Counted from the first letter of the stretch, positions 17,154 to 28,362 are shown. The stretch is DNA of 64,000 bases from Lampropedia puyangensis (GCF_004833285.1 NZ_STFG01000001.1:1-64000), one strand, 5' to 3'. Program-made: numbers and translations. The notes: a model not told the origin generated them from the letters alone.

Positions 17154-20100
17154 ATGGCTGATCGTCATTCGGACTCTGATACGGCTCCTGTTGCAGTCGC
17201 TGCTGGCCGGCGTTGGTTGCGGCGCGTGCTGTGGTTGTTACTGGCGCTGGTGCTGTTGGTAGTAGTGGCTTTTGGGGCTTTGCTGGCATGGGCCAGCAGT
17301 GCTGATTCTCTACCGCGTACCTTGCAGTTGGCACAAAAATATTTGCCGCAAGAGCAGTCCTTGCTCTATGCAGGGGCCCAAGGTTCTATCACTGGGGGGG
17401 GGGGCAGTCGAGCAACTGCAATGGTCAATGCCAGGTGTGGCCGTTGAGGTGGAGCAATTCAAGCTCGATTGGAGCCTGTCGCAGCTGTTCTCCCGCGCAC
17501 TGGATGTTCGGGCATTGCAGGCTGATCGTATCCACGTCCGGTTAACACCCACGCCGCAGCAACCTGAACCACCTCAAGAACCCTTTGTGATGCCAGAGCG
17601 CATTACCTTGCCTATTCATGTGAGCGTGCCATTGCAGGTGGGCCGTCTGGAGGTGGAGTCCGTGGCTGACGATGGCAGTAGTCAAACACAAACGATTGAG
17701 CACTTGGCCGCGCAATACCGCTATGACGGCCAGCAGCATGCGCTGCAATTAAATAGTCTGCAGTATGGAGATAGCCGCGTACAAGCCCAACTGAATGTGG
17801 GTGCAAATGATCTCTCTGTGCATGGTGTTGTAGGGGCTTGGTTGCACCAATTGGTGCCAGATGTGCCATTGACTATGCATGCCTTATTGACGGCCGATGG
17901 CAGTCTCGCTGGTGGTGATGCTGCTTTGCTGCGCATTCAACTGGACGGGCAGGAGCAAGGCCAGAGTTTGCCAGTGAGCGAGGCGACAGATTTGCTAAAA
18001 CCTATGCGTGCGGCGCAATCAGAAGCACAAACCGCCACGCCGGGCGCTCAAATTGCACTCCATGCTGAAATCGCCCCTTGGCGCAAGCAACCCGTGCAAA
18101 CTGCGCTGTTGCAATTGCAGCAGTTGAATGCACATGCATTCCATGCGGCGGCACCGCAAACCCAATTGCAAGGCACTGTACGTATAGAGCCCGATGCGTC
18201 TGGCACAACTGCAGCTGCTGACTTGGCATCTTCCATGTGGAAAGTCGTGGTGCAACTGGATAACGCCACGCCCGGTGCATGGGATCAGGCGCAGCTACCG
18301 GTACGCAGCATTGCTGCGCAGTTGCACTATGCCCCCACACAATTGACGATCGAGCAAGCCCGCGTCGATCTGCAAGGCGAGCAGGCCGCTGGCCATGTGC
18401 AGCTCAAAGGCAGCGCAACGCCACAGCAATGGGGCGACGCCCAAGTGATCTTGGAGCTTGATGAAGTCAACCTGCAGCCTTTGATGGCGTCATTGCCACA
18501 AACAGCCTTTACAGGCCAAGCCACGATTGCACCATTGGCGGCAAATGGTGGCGGGGCAGCCACTGATATCACCCAGGCGCAATGGGCTATTGCAACCGAC
18601 ATCCGTAATACCAGCGCGGGGTTGGTTGACCAGCAACGTGTGCCCTTAACGCGTTTGGTGGCACAAGCCCAAATGACGCCACAGCGTTGGATTGTGGAGA
18701 CTGCGCAAGCCCATGTCGGAGATGGGCAAGTGCAGTTGAGCGGTTTTTTTGATCCGGCATCCCAGCAGTTGGATGTGCGTGGCCAAGTTCAGCAATTGCC
18801 TTTGGTGCAAATCCATAGTGAATTGGCCGCAGAGCAAGCACCTGCACTCAATGGGCAATTGTCGGTTGTGGGGGCATTGGATTCTCAGGTCGATTTTGAT
18901 GTGGACATCCACAACGCGCAAGCCGCAGGTACTAAGGCTAGGACGAGCCGCTGGAACGTACGGGCCCTGCAGGCCAAAGGGCAATGGAGCCCCAGCTTGT
19001 TAACGGTAGAGCGTGTGCATCTTGATGCATTGGCTGCTAAGGTCGATGCCAATGCCGTTCGTGTGGCTTTGCCCCAAGCCGACCAAATTGAAGCGACCAT
19101 CAAAGCCGCAGCACCGGGCCTGAGCATGGATGCGGATACGCACATGCAACTCAATACAGGTTCTGGGAAACTTGCGCTGAATGTGGTTTCGGCGCAAGAG
19201 CTGGTGCAATGGCTCACAACCTTGCCTGTGGTCGGCAGTCAATTGCCGACGATGAAAGCATCGGGCCAGTTGCGACTGGATGCCGACTGGAAAGGGGGCT
19301 GGCAGCAATGGCTCAATGAAATGCAAAAACCGGTGGCAGCATCGCAAGTGCAGCTTCAGGCGAAGGTGCAGAGCCAAGGGCTCAAGCTGGAATTGGCATC
19401 TTCAGCGCCTACAGAGCAACAGGACAAAGGACAGTCTCGTGCAGGTGGCAGTAGCGGAGCAGTTGCCGCCAAAGCCACGCAACTCGATGTGCGCCAGTTG
19501 GACTTGCAGTTGCAGGGCGACCCCTCTTCTGCCACGTTGGCGTTGACTGGCGATGTATTAGCCAATGGTGCGCAAGCGCAATGGGAAACGCAGGCCAAAC
19601 TGTCGCAGACCACATCGGCTGGCACCGCTGCCTGGACCGTGCTGGTGGATCAATTGTCTGCAGCCGCGACATTGCCAGAACAAAAGCAGCCCTGGCGCTT
19701 GCAATTGGTCGATCCGCTGCAGGTCACGGCCAAGCCGGGTAGCACCTTGCAGGTCAATACATCAGCAGGGCAGATGCGTTTAACACCGCCTGCAGACGTA
19801 GCTAAAGAGGGCGAGCAGCTCAGCCTGCAATGGCAACCCGTTGCCTTTACGCAGCGGGCTAATGGTGCCTTCACGCTGCAAACCCAAGGCCAACTCCAAG
19901 GGTTGGTGCTGGCATGGGCAGACGGTTTGGTGCCGCAAAACCCACCATTGCAGGGTGCGGGCATTCATTCGAGCTTGGTATTGAGCGGGGGCTGGAATGT
20001 GCGCGTGGCCGATACATTGGATATTCAGGCCTTCTTGACACGCGATCGCGGTGACTTGTGGCTGGGTGATCCGGTGGTTGAGGAAATCAAAACCACCAAC

Positions 20101-21648
20101 GAAGCACAAGACAAAATTGTGCAAACCATGCAGAAACCACACAACAAAGGGGTCGCTGCAGGTATCAAAACTTTGGAGGTGCGCGTGCAATCGCAAGGCG
20201 ATGCCATTGCGACCACTTTGAACTGGGACACTGAGCGGGCCGGTGTGGTGCAAGCCAATGCGCAGACCACATTGCGTAAACAAGCCGGTGCCTGGACACT
20301 GGCAAACAATGCGCCCTTGAGTGGGCGGGTACAAGCCAGCATGCAAGATTTGGGTGTGTGGGCTGGTTTGGCTCCATTGGGCTGGCGCATTACAGGGGCG
20401 TTCAATGCAGACGTGAACTTGGCTGGCACGCTCAATGCGCCGCAATTGCAGGGGCAAATTCAGGCTGATGGACTGAATTTGCGCTCCGTTCTTGACGGGG
20501 TGGATTTACATAATGGCCGTTTACGCGCGGCTTTGGCAGGTGATCAGCTCACCATCAATGAGTTGGTTTTTCAAGGCGGCACTGGCAGCCACGCCTATGT
20601 GCGTGGTATGAGCGGCAACCGCACCCAAGCGCCGGTCGAGCGCGGGCAACTGACAGCCAGCGGCACCATTGACTGGGGGCAGGCGGCGACGGCAGACAAC
20701 TCCGGTATTGCGATGGACATCAAAGCGCGCTTGGAGGCCATGCAGGTTTTGGTGCGCAGTGACCGGCAGATCAGCCTCAGTGGTGACTTGGCTGCAGGAT
20801 TGAACAATGGGCAAATGCGGGTGCGTGGTGATATCAAGGTTGATCGTGCTTCTATCACCTTGCCTTCTTCTGGTGCGCCGACATTGGGCAGTGATGTGGT
20901 GGTTGTGCGTAGCAGCGATGTGCAGGACGACGCACAGATGGTGTCGGGCCAGCTGCAAACGGCCAAGCCAATGGACATGGAAGTGAAGCTGGATCTGGGG
21001 CGCGACTTTGCGCTGGAAGGCTATGGCATCACGACCCGCCTTGAAGGCGAACTGGCCATCCGCAGTACCACACGTGGCAACGACCCGGTTGCGATCGTAG
21101 GCGAGATTCGGACCGATGAAGGCCGCTATCGCGCCTGGGGGCAAGCGCTTAACGTGCAAACTGGGGTTGTCATGTTCAACGGCCCTTACGCCAATCCATC
21201 CATCAACATGCTGGCTGTGCGCCCCAATATTGACGTGACGGCTGGCGTTCGTGTGACAGGAACGGCGCAAGCTCCGCGTGTGCAACTGTATTCGGAGCCG
21301 ACCTTGCCTGACTCTGAGACTTTGTCTTGGGTGTTGCTGGGGCGCGCACCTAATGCGGGAAGCGGCGATGGCAACGCCATGCAGCAGGCGGCATTGGGGT
21401 TGGTTGCCAACAGTGTGGGCAGTGGTTTGGCGCAAGGTCTGGGCTTTGATACGGTGGGCTTGAGCCAGAATGGTGTTGAAATTGGCAAACGCCTGTCTGA
21501 CCAGTTGTATGTCACCTACCAAGCGGGCTTGGCGGGGGCGTCGAGCATGTTTTATGTGTTTTATGACATCACTCGTCGCATTACCCTGCGTGGCCAGACG
21601 GGTGAGGCCAGTGCCGTCGATCTGATCTATACCTTCTCCTATGACTGA
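17154..21648 (+). CDS. tamB: TamB-like translocation protein, currently split by a frameshift in an 11-G tract
   Basis: TamB bridges the periplasm from an inner-membrane anchor to TamA and forms a long beta-taco lipid conduit. The reading frame from the ATG at 17154 gives a charged N-terminus, one membrane anchor (WLLLALVLLVVVAFGALLAW) and 83 codons. It then runs out of frame at a G tract (17394-17404) and stops at 17447. The rest (1414 codons, through the DUF490 C-terminus ending at 21648) is intact in the +1 frame and joins smoothly if the tract had ten G. The restored protein would be about 1497 residues, normal for the family. It may be phase-variable, a real null, or a sequencing error. 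The long downstream part lacks a good start of its own. Confidence 0.88.
17394..17404 (+). repeat. Poly-G tract (11 G) inside tamB
   Basis: Eleven consecutive G residues begin exactly at a codon boundary of the upstream tamB frame. Lengths of 7, 10 or 13 would keep the gene in frame, while 11 breaks it. Tracts of this kind are classic slipped-strand mispairing sites. Confidence 0.9.
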
Positions 21649-21677
21649 TGTAGGCAGTGGTTTTTTAGAGCGTGTTT

Positions 21678-21802
21678 AGAGCAGCTAACACAACCCTTGA
21701 TACGTCGTAAGCAAAACCTTGTCGTACTACTTGTACTGCCTGCGGTTTTGCGCCTAGTTTCAACCGCAAACCTTCAGTTTACTGGGTTGTGTTAGCCGCT
21801 CT
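21678..21802. repeat. 125-bp palindromic (MITE/REP-like) element with 19-bp inverted ends
   Basis: The ends are inverted repeats of 19 bp with one mismatch: AGAGCAGCTAACACAACCC on the left, and its near-perfect reverse complement ending at 21802. An inner inverted repeat (GCAAAACC / GGTTTTGC) adds a second stem. It carries no reading frame. It lies between tamB and the CPA1 antiporter and includes a CGTACTACTTGTACTG core that resembles, from memory, small repeats in Neisseriales. It could be a miniature mobile element or a terminator hairpin. Confidence 0.65.
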
Positions 21803-21872
21803 TAGCCAGTTATGCTGGACAACGGGGGGCATTTGCCCCCTTTTCTCTTTCTATTTGAATTTTGATTTCTTT

Positions 21873-23681
21873 ATGCAATTTTCTGCCGCGCTGCAATTGG
21901 CAGCATTGATCACCGCAGGTTTTCTGGCGCAGTGGCTGGCTTGGCGTGTGCGCTTGCCAGCCATTGTGTTCTTGCTGCTCATCGGACTCATTTTGGGGCC
22001 TGCCTTGGGCTGGCTCAATCCTGAGGCTGTTTTGGGCGAATTGTTCTTTCCGGTGATCTCGCTGGGTGTTGCCATCATCTTGTTTGAAGGTGCCGCCACC
22101 TTGCGTTTTCGTGAGGTGCGTGGCCTGCAAGGAACCGTGCTGCGCCTGGTAACCGTGGGCGCCGTTGTGACCATGGGGCTGCTGGCAGTGGCAGCGCACT
22201 ATATAGCGGGGCTATCGTGGGGCTTAGCCGCTTTGTTTGGTGCGCTGACTTGTGTGACGGGCCCCACCGTGATTGCCCCGATTTTGCGTAGCGTGCGACC
22301 CAACATACGCATTGCCAATGTGCTGCGCTGGGAGGGGATTGTGATTGACCCTATTGGCGCTTTGTTGGCCGTGTTGGTTTACGAAATTGTGCGCAACGGG
22401 CAGGGTGGCCATTCATGGATGGTCTTTGGCGAAACCGTGTTGGTTGGCTCTGTGGTGGGGGCAGTCAGTGCGTTGGTGTTGGCGGTGTTGCTGCGCAGGC
22501 ATTTGATCCCTGAGTTTTTGCAAACGTATGGCACCTTGGCTTTGGTGTTGCTGACGTTTTCAGGTTCGAACCAAATGGCAGAAGAGTCAGGCTTATTGGC
22601 GGTGACTGTGATGGGCATGATTTTGGCCAATATCAAAGGTCTGGCGATTGAAGAAATTGTTTCGTTCAAGGAGCATCTCAGTACGCTGTTGATCAGCGGT
22701 TTGTTCATCATGCTGGCCGCGCGCATGCCTTGGCCATTGCCGCCAGGTGCTTGGTGGATGGGCTTGGCCATCTTGCTGATTGCCCAGCTGATTGTGCGCC
22801 CAGTGGCGGTGTGGGTCAGTACTGTGGGCGGTGGTTTGAACTGGCGTGAGCGTGCTTTGATTGCCTGGATTGCGCCGCGCGGCATTGTGGCGGCGGCCGT
22901 TTCTGCTTTGTTTGCGCTGAAGCTGGACCAGCAAAATCTGGATGGCAGTGATTATTTGGTGCCACTGACCTTCGCATTGATTATTGGCACTGTGGTGCTG
23001 CAAAGCTTTACTGCAGGGCCGATTGCGCGCCGCCTGAATGTGTTGGCCCCTAAACCTCGTGGCGTGCTGCTGGTTGGAGCGAATGAGCCCGCGCGAGAAA
23101 TAGCCAAAGCGCTGATCGCTCAAGGATTTCCTGTGCGACTGGCAGATGATGATTGGTTTGATGTTCGGGCCGCCCGCATGGATAATTTGCCTACTTGGTA
23201 TGGCGATCCGGTCAGCGAACGGGCTGTGGACTCACTCGACTTGAGTGGTATTGGCCAACTTTTTGCCATGTCGTCGCGGCGAGAGTTGAATAACTTGGCT
23301 TGTGTGTATTACCGCAGTGAATTTGGTCGCAATGCCGTGTATGAGCTGGCCATTCGCGAGCCGGGCGAAGGCACTGCTGCTGCGGAGGCCGCTGAAGGCA
23401 TCAAGGCCCCTTACCTCTTTGGCGCAAGCACTTCGATTGCTTTGCTGCATGAGCGCTTGCAACAGGGCTGGCGTATCAAGGCGACGCGCATGGCGGAGGC
23501 TTTTGGAAAGGACGATTTCTTTGCCCTGTATGGCCAGGAGGCCATCGCTTTGTTCTCTGTAGATGAACAGGAGCGCCTGCGGGTGGTTGCCCAAGGCCGG
23601 CCTTTGGTGGTTAAAACGGGCTGGACCATTGTGGCGCTGGTGCCGCCAAAAGAGAGAGATATTCTGCCTTTTGTAGGCTGA
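21873..23681 (+). CDS. CPA1-family cation:proton antiporter with C-terminal TrkA-type domain
   Basis: This 602-residue inner-membrane antiporter (NhaP/KefB-like group) has about twelve membrane segments in residues 1-405, with the family core LFGALTCVTGPTVIAPILR and WEGIVIDPIGALLAV. A cytoplasmic RCK/TrkA-N-like region follows from about residue 410 (RGVLLVGANEPAREIAKAL). It exchanges Na+ or K+ for protons to control cell pH and ion balance. The ATG at 21873 is chosen because the earlier in-frame start at 21789 lies within the palindromic repeat. It is convergent with the nitroreductase. Confidence 0.87.
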   Translation: MQFSAALQLAALITAGFLAQWLAWRVRLPAIVFLLLIGLILGPALGWLNPEAVLGELFFPVISLGVAIILFEGAATLRFREVRGLQGTVLRLVTVGAVVTMGLLAVAAHYIAGLSWGLAALFGALTCVTGPTVIAPILRSVRPNIRIANVLRWEGIVIDPIGALLAVLVYEIVRNGQGGHSWMVFGETVLVGSVVGAVSALVLAVLLRRHLIPEFLQTYGTLALVLLTFSGSNQMAEESGLLAVTVMGMILANIKGLAIEEIVSFKEHLSTLLISGLFIMLAARMPWPLPPGAWWMGLAILLIAQLIVRPVAVWVSTVGGGLNWRERALIAWIAPRGIVAAAVSALFALKLDQQNLDGSDYLVPLTFALIIGTVVLQSFTAGPIARRLNVLAPKPRGVLLVGANEPAREIAKALIAQGFPVRLADDDWFDVRAARMDNLPTWYGDPVSERAVDSLDLSGIGQLFAMSSRRELNNLACVYYRSEFGRNAVYELAIREPGEGTAAAEAAEGIKAPYLFGASTSIALLHERLQQGWRIKATRMAEAFGKDDFFALYGQEAIALFSVDEQERLRVVAQGRPLVVKTGWTIVALVPPKERDILPFVG

Positions 23682-23739
23682 ACATAGCCCGTACGTGAAC
23701 AGGTGGTGAGATTGGTAAACACATTCTTAGAGTGTGCAA

Positions 23740-24399
23740 TCAAAAGCCTCGCAGTTGCAGCCACTCTTGCGGTGCGGCGCGGTCGGCACGCCACTGATTG
23801 ATGGGGGCTGACATATCGGCGTATCCAAGCGACACACCAAAGGCCACCATATACGCATCGGGCAAGTTGAGAAAAGGCTTGAGGCCACTTTGGTAGCGGC
23901 GCCAAAAGCCTTGTGGGCATGTGGCCAGACCATGCTCGGTAGCCAGCAACATCAACGATTGAAGGTAGATACCCAAGTCAGCCCATTGCGCGTTGCCCAT
24001 GCGATGGTCGACACAAATGAGCAGCCCCACTGGTGCGCCGAAGAAGCTGAAGTTCTTGGCCAATTGTTCCAGCCGTGCGGGCTTGTTGTCGCGGCCAATC
24101 TGGAGACTGGCGTAAAGGTCTTCGCCATTTTTGTAGCGGCGGCTGCGGTATGGATCCCACAGGTTGGCGGGATAGGATTGTGTGTTGTCGTTATCGTCCG
24201 CTGGGCTTTGGCGAACCGCAGTGACCAATTCCTCCAGTGCGCTGCCGCGTAAGGCAATGACCTGCCATGGTTGCAAGTTGCCGCCAGAAGCAGCTTGTGC
24301 AGCCTGCACCAGGATGCGTTGCACCAACGCTGCATCAGGTTCTTGGGCTGTGAAGGCGCGGGCAGAAAAGCGGGCCTGCAAGGCAGATTCGACGGACAT
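23740..24399 (-). CDS. Nitroreductase family flavoprotein
   Basis: This 219-residue FMN-dependent oxidoreductase has the FMN-binding motif RFSARAFTAQ near the N-terminus, AASGGNLQPWQVIAL around residues 36-50, and GLATCPQGFW in the second half. Such homodimers reduce nitroaromatics, quinones or enones with NAD(P)H. It stands alone. Nothing nearby points to a physiological substrate. Confidence 0.88.
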   Translation of the reverse strand: MSVESALQARFSARAFTAQEPDAALVQRILVQAAQAASGGNLQPWQVIALRGSALEELVTAVRQSPADDNDNTQSYPANLWDPYRSRRYKNGEDLYASLQIGRDNKPARLEQLAKNFSFFGAPVGLLICVDHRMGNAQWADLGIYLQSLMLLATEHGLATCPQGFWRRYQSGLKPFLNLPDAYMVAFGVSLGYADMSAPINQWRADRAAPQEWLQLRGF

Positions 24400-24465
24400 G
24401 CGAACAATCCTTTGTAAATGAAGTGGTACAGATTTAGCTGCGCTCTGCTGGTCTATGCGTGCCTG

Positions 24466-25176
24466 TCAGGTGCTGTGCAGTGCCGCTGAGCGGCCTGTCA
24501 ATGTGGCTATTTTTGCTGGCAAGTCACCCATATGGGTGATGAAGTGTTGCACACCCAATGCACGCATGCCTGGCACATAGTCGCCCAGCTTGTCATAGCC
24601 AATGACGGTGGCGCCCGCTGCCATACCCGCGGTGCTGCCAGGGATGGAGTCTTCAACCACAAAGCAGTGCGCGGGGGCAATCCCCAGTGATTTCGCCGCT
24701 GCGAGGTACACATCAGGATGCGGTTTGTTGCGGGGTAGAACCTGACCGCTGAAAATGCGGCCTTCAAAGTAGCTGTACAAGCCCACACGCTTGAGTTGCA
24801 ATTCCAGCTTCAATGGATCGCCTCCAGAAGCGCAGGCAATGCGGCCACCGAACTGGTGGTGAAGGGCTTTGATGGCATCAATGGCGCCAGGCTCGGCTTC
24901 GAGCTCTGTGCTCAGGCGCGCGTTGCGTCTGGCGTAGAAGTCGGCCATCCATGCTTCTGTCAAGGGTTTGCCGGTTTCGGCCTCAATGCGCTGGCGTTGG
25001 TCGCGCACTGCAATGCCGTGGAAGATGGCATAGCATTCGTCATAGCGCAAAGCCCAGCCTGCTTCGTTGAACATTTGGCAGAGCACCTGGTTGGTGATGC
25101 CTTCGCTGTCGACTAACACGCCGTCGCAATCGAACAAGACAGCTTGGTAGGCGCAATTGGGGGAAATGGCAGTCAT
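24466..25176 (-). CDS. HAD-superfamily phosphatase, beta-phosphoglucomutase-like
   Basis: This HAD subfamily IA hydrolase has 236 residues from the ATG at 25176. Motif I is DCDGVLVDSEG, motif II is CASGG, motif III is the NKPHPDVY lysine, and motif IV is VVEDSIPG. It dephosphorylates a small sugar phosphate or similar compound. An in-frame ATG at 25260 would add 28 residues without family similarity. It lies 67 bp downstream of the nitroreductase start on the same strand. Confidence 0.85.
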   Translation of the reverse strand: MTAISPNCAYQAVLFDCDGVLVDSEGITNQVLCQMFNEAGWALRYDECYAIFHGIAVRDQRQRIEAETGKPLTEAWMADFYARRNARLSTELEAEPGAIDAIKALHHQFGGRIACASGGDPLKLELQLKRVGLYSYFEGRIFSGQVLPRNKPHPDVYLAAAKSLGIAPAHCFVVEDSIPGSTAGMAAGATVIGYDKLGDYVPGMRALGVQHFITHMGDLPAKIATLTGRSAALHST

Positions 25177-25383
25177 GGCAATAGAGATAAAAAGAATGCG
25201 GTAGTGAGATTGAGGTGGGTTTTGCGCAGAACTCCCGCTAGGGGTGCTGTGCAAACGCAAGAAGTGCGCCTTATAAACCCCTCATGAGACAGCTTGATGA
25301 CGCAGCTGAACAGGTGCATCGTCTGCGTGCAGTGCTGTCAGGCGTTTGTGTGAGATCGTGAGCACGTACTAAAGGCCGGGTAT

Positions 25384-28215
25384 TCAATGCGCTTGCTCCC
25401 AATTGCTGCCTATACCCAATTCTGCCAATAGCGGCACTTTGAGCTCAGCGACTTGGGCCATGGCCACAGGAATGTGCTGGCGTAGCCAGTCGATCTCGCT
25501 CTCTGGCACTTCAAAGACCAATTCATCGTGCACCTGCATGATCATCTGGATGCGTGGGTTGTCCTTGTCGATCAAGGCTTGCACAGCGACCATGGCCTTT
25601 TTGATCAAGTCAGCGGCAGTGCCTTGCATTGGGGCGTTGATGGCTGCGCGTTCAGCCCCTGCGCGGCGTGGTCCGTTGGGGGAGTTGATCTCTGGCAGAT
25701 AGAGCCTGCGCCCGAAAACGGTTTCCACATAGCCTTGCGCCTTGGCCTGGGCTTTGGTTTCGTCCATGTAGCGGCGCACGCCAGGGTAGCGCTCGAAGTA
25801 GCGTTCGATGAAGTTGCCTGCGGCGGTGTTGTCTATGCCAAGATTTTTGGCTAAGCCAAAACGTCCCATGCCATAAATCAAGCCGAAGTTGATGACTTTG
25901 GCGTAGCGGCGCTGCTCGCTGCTGACGTCCTCGCGGGCAACTCCAAACACTTCTGAGGCCGTGGCGCGGTGGATGTCTTCGCCATGCGAGAAGGCATTGA
26001 GCAAAGCCTCGTCACCGCTGAGGTGGGCCATGATACGCAGCTCAATCTGGCTGTAATCGGCACTTGCAATGCGATTGCCAGATGCGGCGACAAAGGCCTC
26101 GCGAATGCGCCGCCCTTCAGCCGTGCGCACGGGAATGTTTTGCAGGTTCGGGTCTGTGCTCGATAGGCGCCCGGTGATGGCGACTGCTTGGGCGTAATGG
26201 GTGTGCACTCGGCCAGTCGAAGGCAGGGCCATCTGGCCTAGCTTATCGGTATAGGTGCTTTTGAGTTTGATGAGACCGCGGTGCTCCAGAATGCGGGCGG
26301 GCAAGGGGTAGTCTTCGGCCAGTTTTTCCAGTACTTCTTCGTTGGTGCTGCGCGCGCCCGTAGCGGTTTTTTTCACCACGGGCATGCCGAGTTTGTCGAA
26401 GAAGATTTCGGCCAATTGTTTAGGGCTGCCTAGATTGAAGGGTTGACCGGCCAGTGCGTAGGCTTGCTCTTCCAGTTCTACGATGCGCGTGCCCAAGGCT
26501 TGGCTTTGCTGGGCCAGCAGTGGCGCATCGACGAGCACGCCCAGGCGCTCCATGCGAAACAACACTTCACTGGTGGCCACTTCCAGCTCGTAAATGCTGC
26601 GTAAATTCGCGTTCGCTTGCAGTTGTGGCCATAGGGCCAAATGCACATCTAAAGTTTGGTCTGCATCTTCGCAGGCATAGTGGCTGGCGGTTTCCACGTC
26701 GACTTGGCTGAATGGAATTTGCGAGGCACCTTTGCCGCACAGCGCTTCGTAGCTGGTGCCTTGTCGGCCGGTGTGGCGCAGCGCCAGGCTTTCCAGCCCA
26801 TGCGGTTTGTGGGCTTCAAGCACATAGCTTTGCAGCATGGTGTCATGCGTGTAGCCGTGGACTTGAATGCCGTGGTTGGCAAACACATGGCGGTCGTATT
26901 TGATGTGCTGACCCAATTTGGCGTGTGCGGCATCTTCCAGCCATGGCTTGAGCTTGTTCAATACAGCATCGCGAGGCAGTTGCTCCGGGGCGCCGGGGTA
27001 GTCATGGGCCAGAGGAATATAGGCTGCTTGACCCGGTGTGAGCGAGACGCTGATGCCAACAATTTCGGCACGCATTTGGTCGAGAGAGGTGGTCTCTGTA
27101 TCAATAGCGACTAAATCGGAAGCCATCCATTGGGCGAGCGATGCTTCCAGTTCATCCCAGGTCAGGATGGTGCGGTATTGGACTTCGCCTTGGAATCCGG
27201 TGGTGGTGCCACCATCGGGAGCATCTACTGGAGCATATATTGGCGTTTGTGCCTGTGTTCCTACAGATACGGTGGCGGAAAACAGATCCAACGTGTGCGA
27301 TGCGTTTGCTGCCGCTGCTGCACTGGGGGCCTCACCTTGGGGCGCGGCGGAGTCGCCCAGATTGCGCAACAAGCCTTTGAAGCCATAGTGCTGGTATAGC
27401 GTAGCCAAGGTGGCTGTGTCTGCTGAGCGCATGGCCAGATCTGCCAAAGGGGGCAGGTCTGGCACATCGCGCTTCATGGTCACCAGTTGAGTGGCGGTCG
27501 GCAGCCAGTCGCGCGCATCGCGCAGGTTCTGGCCTGCTACCCCTTTGATGGCGTCGGCATGGTCGAGCAGGTTGGCCAGACTGCCATATTCCTGCAGCCA
27601 TTTTGCTGCGGTTTTGGGGCCGACTTTGGTCACCCCCGGCACGTTGTCCACGGTGTCGCCCACCAAAGTTTGGTAGTCCACCATCAAACTCGGCGGTACG
27701 CCAAACTCGGCCAGAACACCTGCTTCGTCGCGGCGTTTTCCGCTCATGGTGTCGTAGATCACAATCTGTGGTGTGACCAGTTGGGCCAAATCCTTGTCGC
27801 CACTAGAAATCAATACCTGCATGCCTTGCGCAGCCGCTTGGCTGGCCAGTGTGGCAATTACATCATCGGCCTCAACCCCTTCAATAGCCAAGAGGGGCCA
27901 ACCCATGGCCTGCACGGTTTGATGAATCGGCGCAATCTGTGCGCGCAAGTCGTCGGGCATGGGGGAGCGGTTGGCTTTGTAAGCCGGGTAGATGTCGTCG
28001 CGGAAGGTCTTGCCGCTGGCATCGAATACACATACGGCATAGGCCGATGGCACCTCTTTACGTAAAGCCTGCAGCATGTTGATCATGCCGCGCAGAGCGC
28101 CGGTGGCGGGGCTGTCGGGGTTGCCTGGATCGGCCCGAAGATCGGGCATGGCATGGTAGGCGCGGTAGAGGTAGCTGGAGCCATCTACCAGGACCAAAGT
28201 GTTTTGAGCTGTCAT
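25384..28215 (-). CDS. polA: DNA polymerase I
   Basis: This 943-residue PolA is complete. It has a 5'-nuclease domain (residues 1-300, with VFDASGKTFRDD and the helix-3-turn GVTKVGPKTAAKWL), then an Ala-rich linker. The 3'-5' exonuclease domain has its catalytic DTE intact in VAIDTETTSL. The family A polymerase carries motif A (SADYSQIELRIMAHLSGD), the O-helix (RRYAKVINFGLIYGMG) and motif C (QVHDELVFEV). It removes primers and fills gaps in replication and repair. The 123 bp downstream contain no gene. Confidence 0.98.
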   Translation of the reverse strand: MTAQNTLVLVDGSSYLYRAYHAMPDLRADPGNPDSPATGALRGMINMLQALRKEVPSAYAVCVFDASGKTFRDDIYPAYKANRSPMPDDLRAQIAPIHQTVQAMGWPLLAIEGVEADDVIATLASQAAAQGMQVLISSGDKDLAQLVTPQIVIYDTMSGKRRDEAGVLAEFGVPPSLMVDYQTLVGDTVDNVPGVTKVGPKTAAKWLQEYGSLANLLDHADAIKGVAGQNLRDARDWLPTATQLVTMKRDVPDLPPLADLAMRSADTATLATLYQHYGFKGLLRNLGDSAAPQGEAPSAAAAANASHTLDLFSATVSVGTQAQTPIYAPVDAPDGGTTTGFQGEVQYRTILTWDELEASLAQWMASDLVAIDTETTSLDQMRAEIVGISVSLTPGQAAYIPLAHDYPGAPEQLPRDAVLNKLKPWLEDAAHAKLGQHIKYDRHVFANHGIQVHGYTHDTMLQSYVLEAHKPHGLESLALRHTGRQGTSYEALCGKGASQIPFSQVDVETASHYACEDADQTLDVHLALWPQLQANANLRSIYELEVATSEVLFRMERLGVLVDAPLLAQQSQALGTRIVELEEQAYALAGQPFNLGSPKQLAEIFFDKLGMPVVKKTATGARSTNEEVLEKLAEDYPLPARILEHRGLIKLKSTYTDKLGQMALPSTGRVHTHYAQAVAITGRLSSTDPNLQNIPVRTAEGRRIREAFVAASGNRIASADYSQIELRIMAHLSGDEALLNAFSHGEDIHRATASEVFGVAREDVSSEQRRYAKVINFGLIYGMGRFGLAKNLGIDNTAAGNFIERYFERYPGVRRYMDETKAQAKAQGYVETVFGRRLYLPEINSPNGPRRAGAERAAINAPMQGTAADLIKKAMVAVQALIDKDNPRIQMIMQVHDELVFEVPESEIDWLRQHIPVAMAQVAELKVPLLAELGIGSNWEQAH

Positions 28216-28362
28216 GGCGCGTATTGTGCACGGTGCGCCATACGCTTGTCTGGTACGTGCTGAGAATTGCTGCGTTGTTACAAGGCGACTGCGCCTGTCA
28301 GGCCAACGGCAGAGGTCTTGATAAAGTCGCCACGCTGGCGCTGAGCAAATTACAATGCATGC

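Noticed and set aside
16976-17161. 61-codon frame between tamA and tamB
   Set aside because: Overlaps the tamB start and contains no known motif; tamA-tamB are usually adjacent with no gene between.
20521-21522. 333-codon open frame antisense to tamB
   Set aside because: A shadow of tamB codon usage; composition is His/Arg/Gln-rich and no domain is visible.
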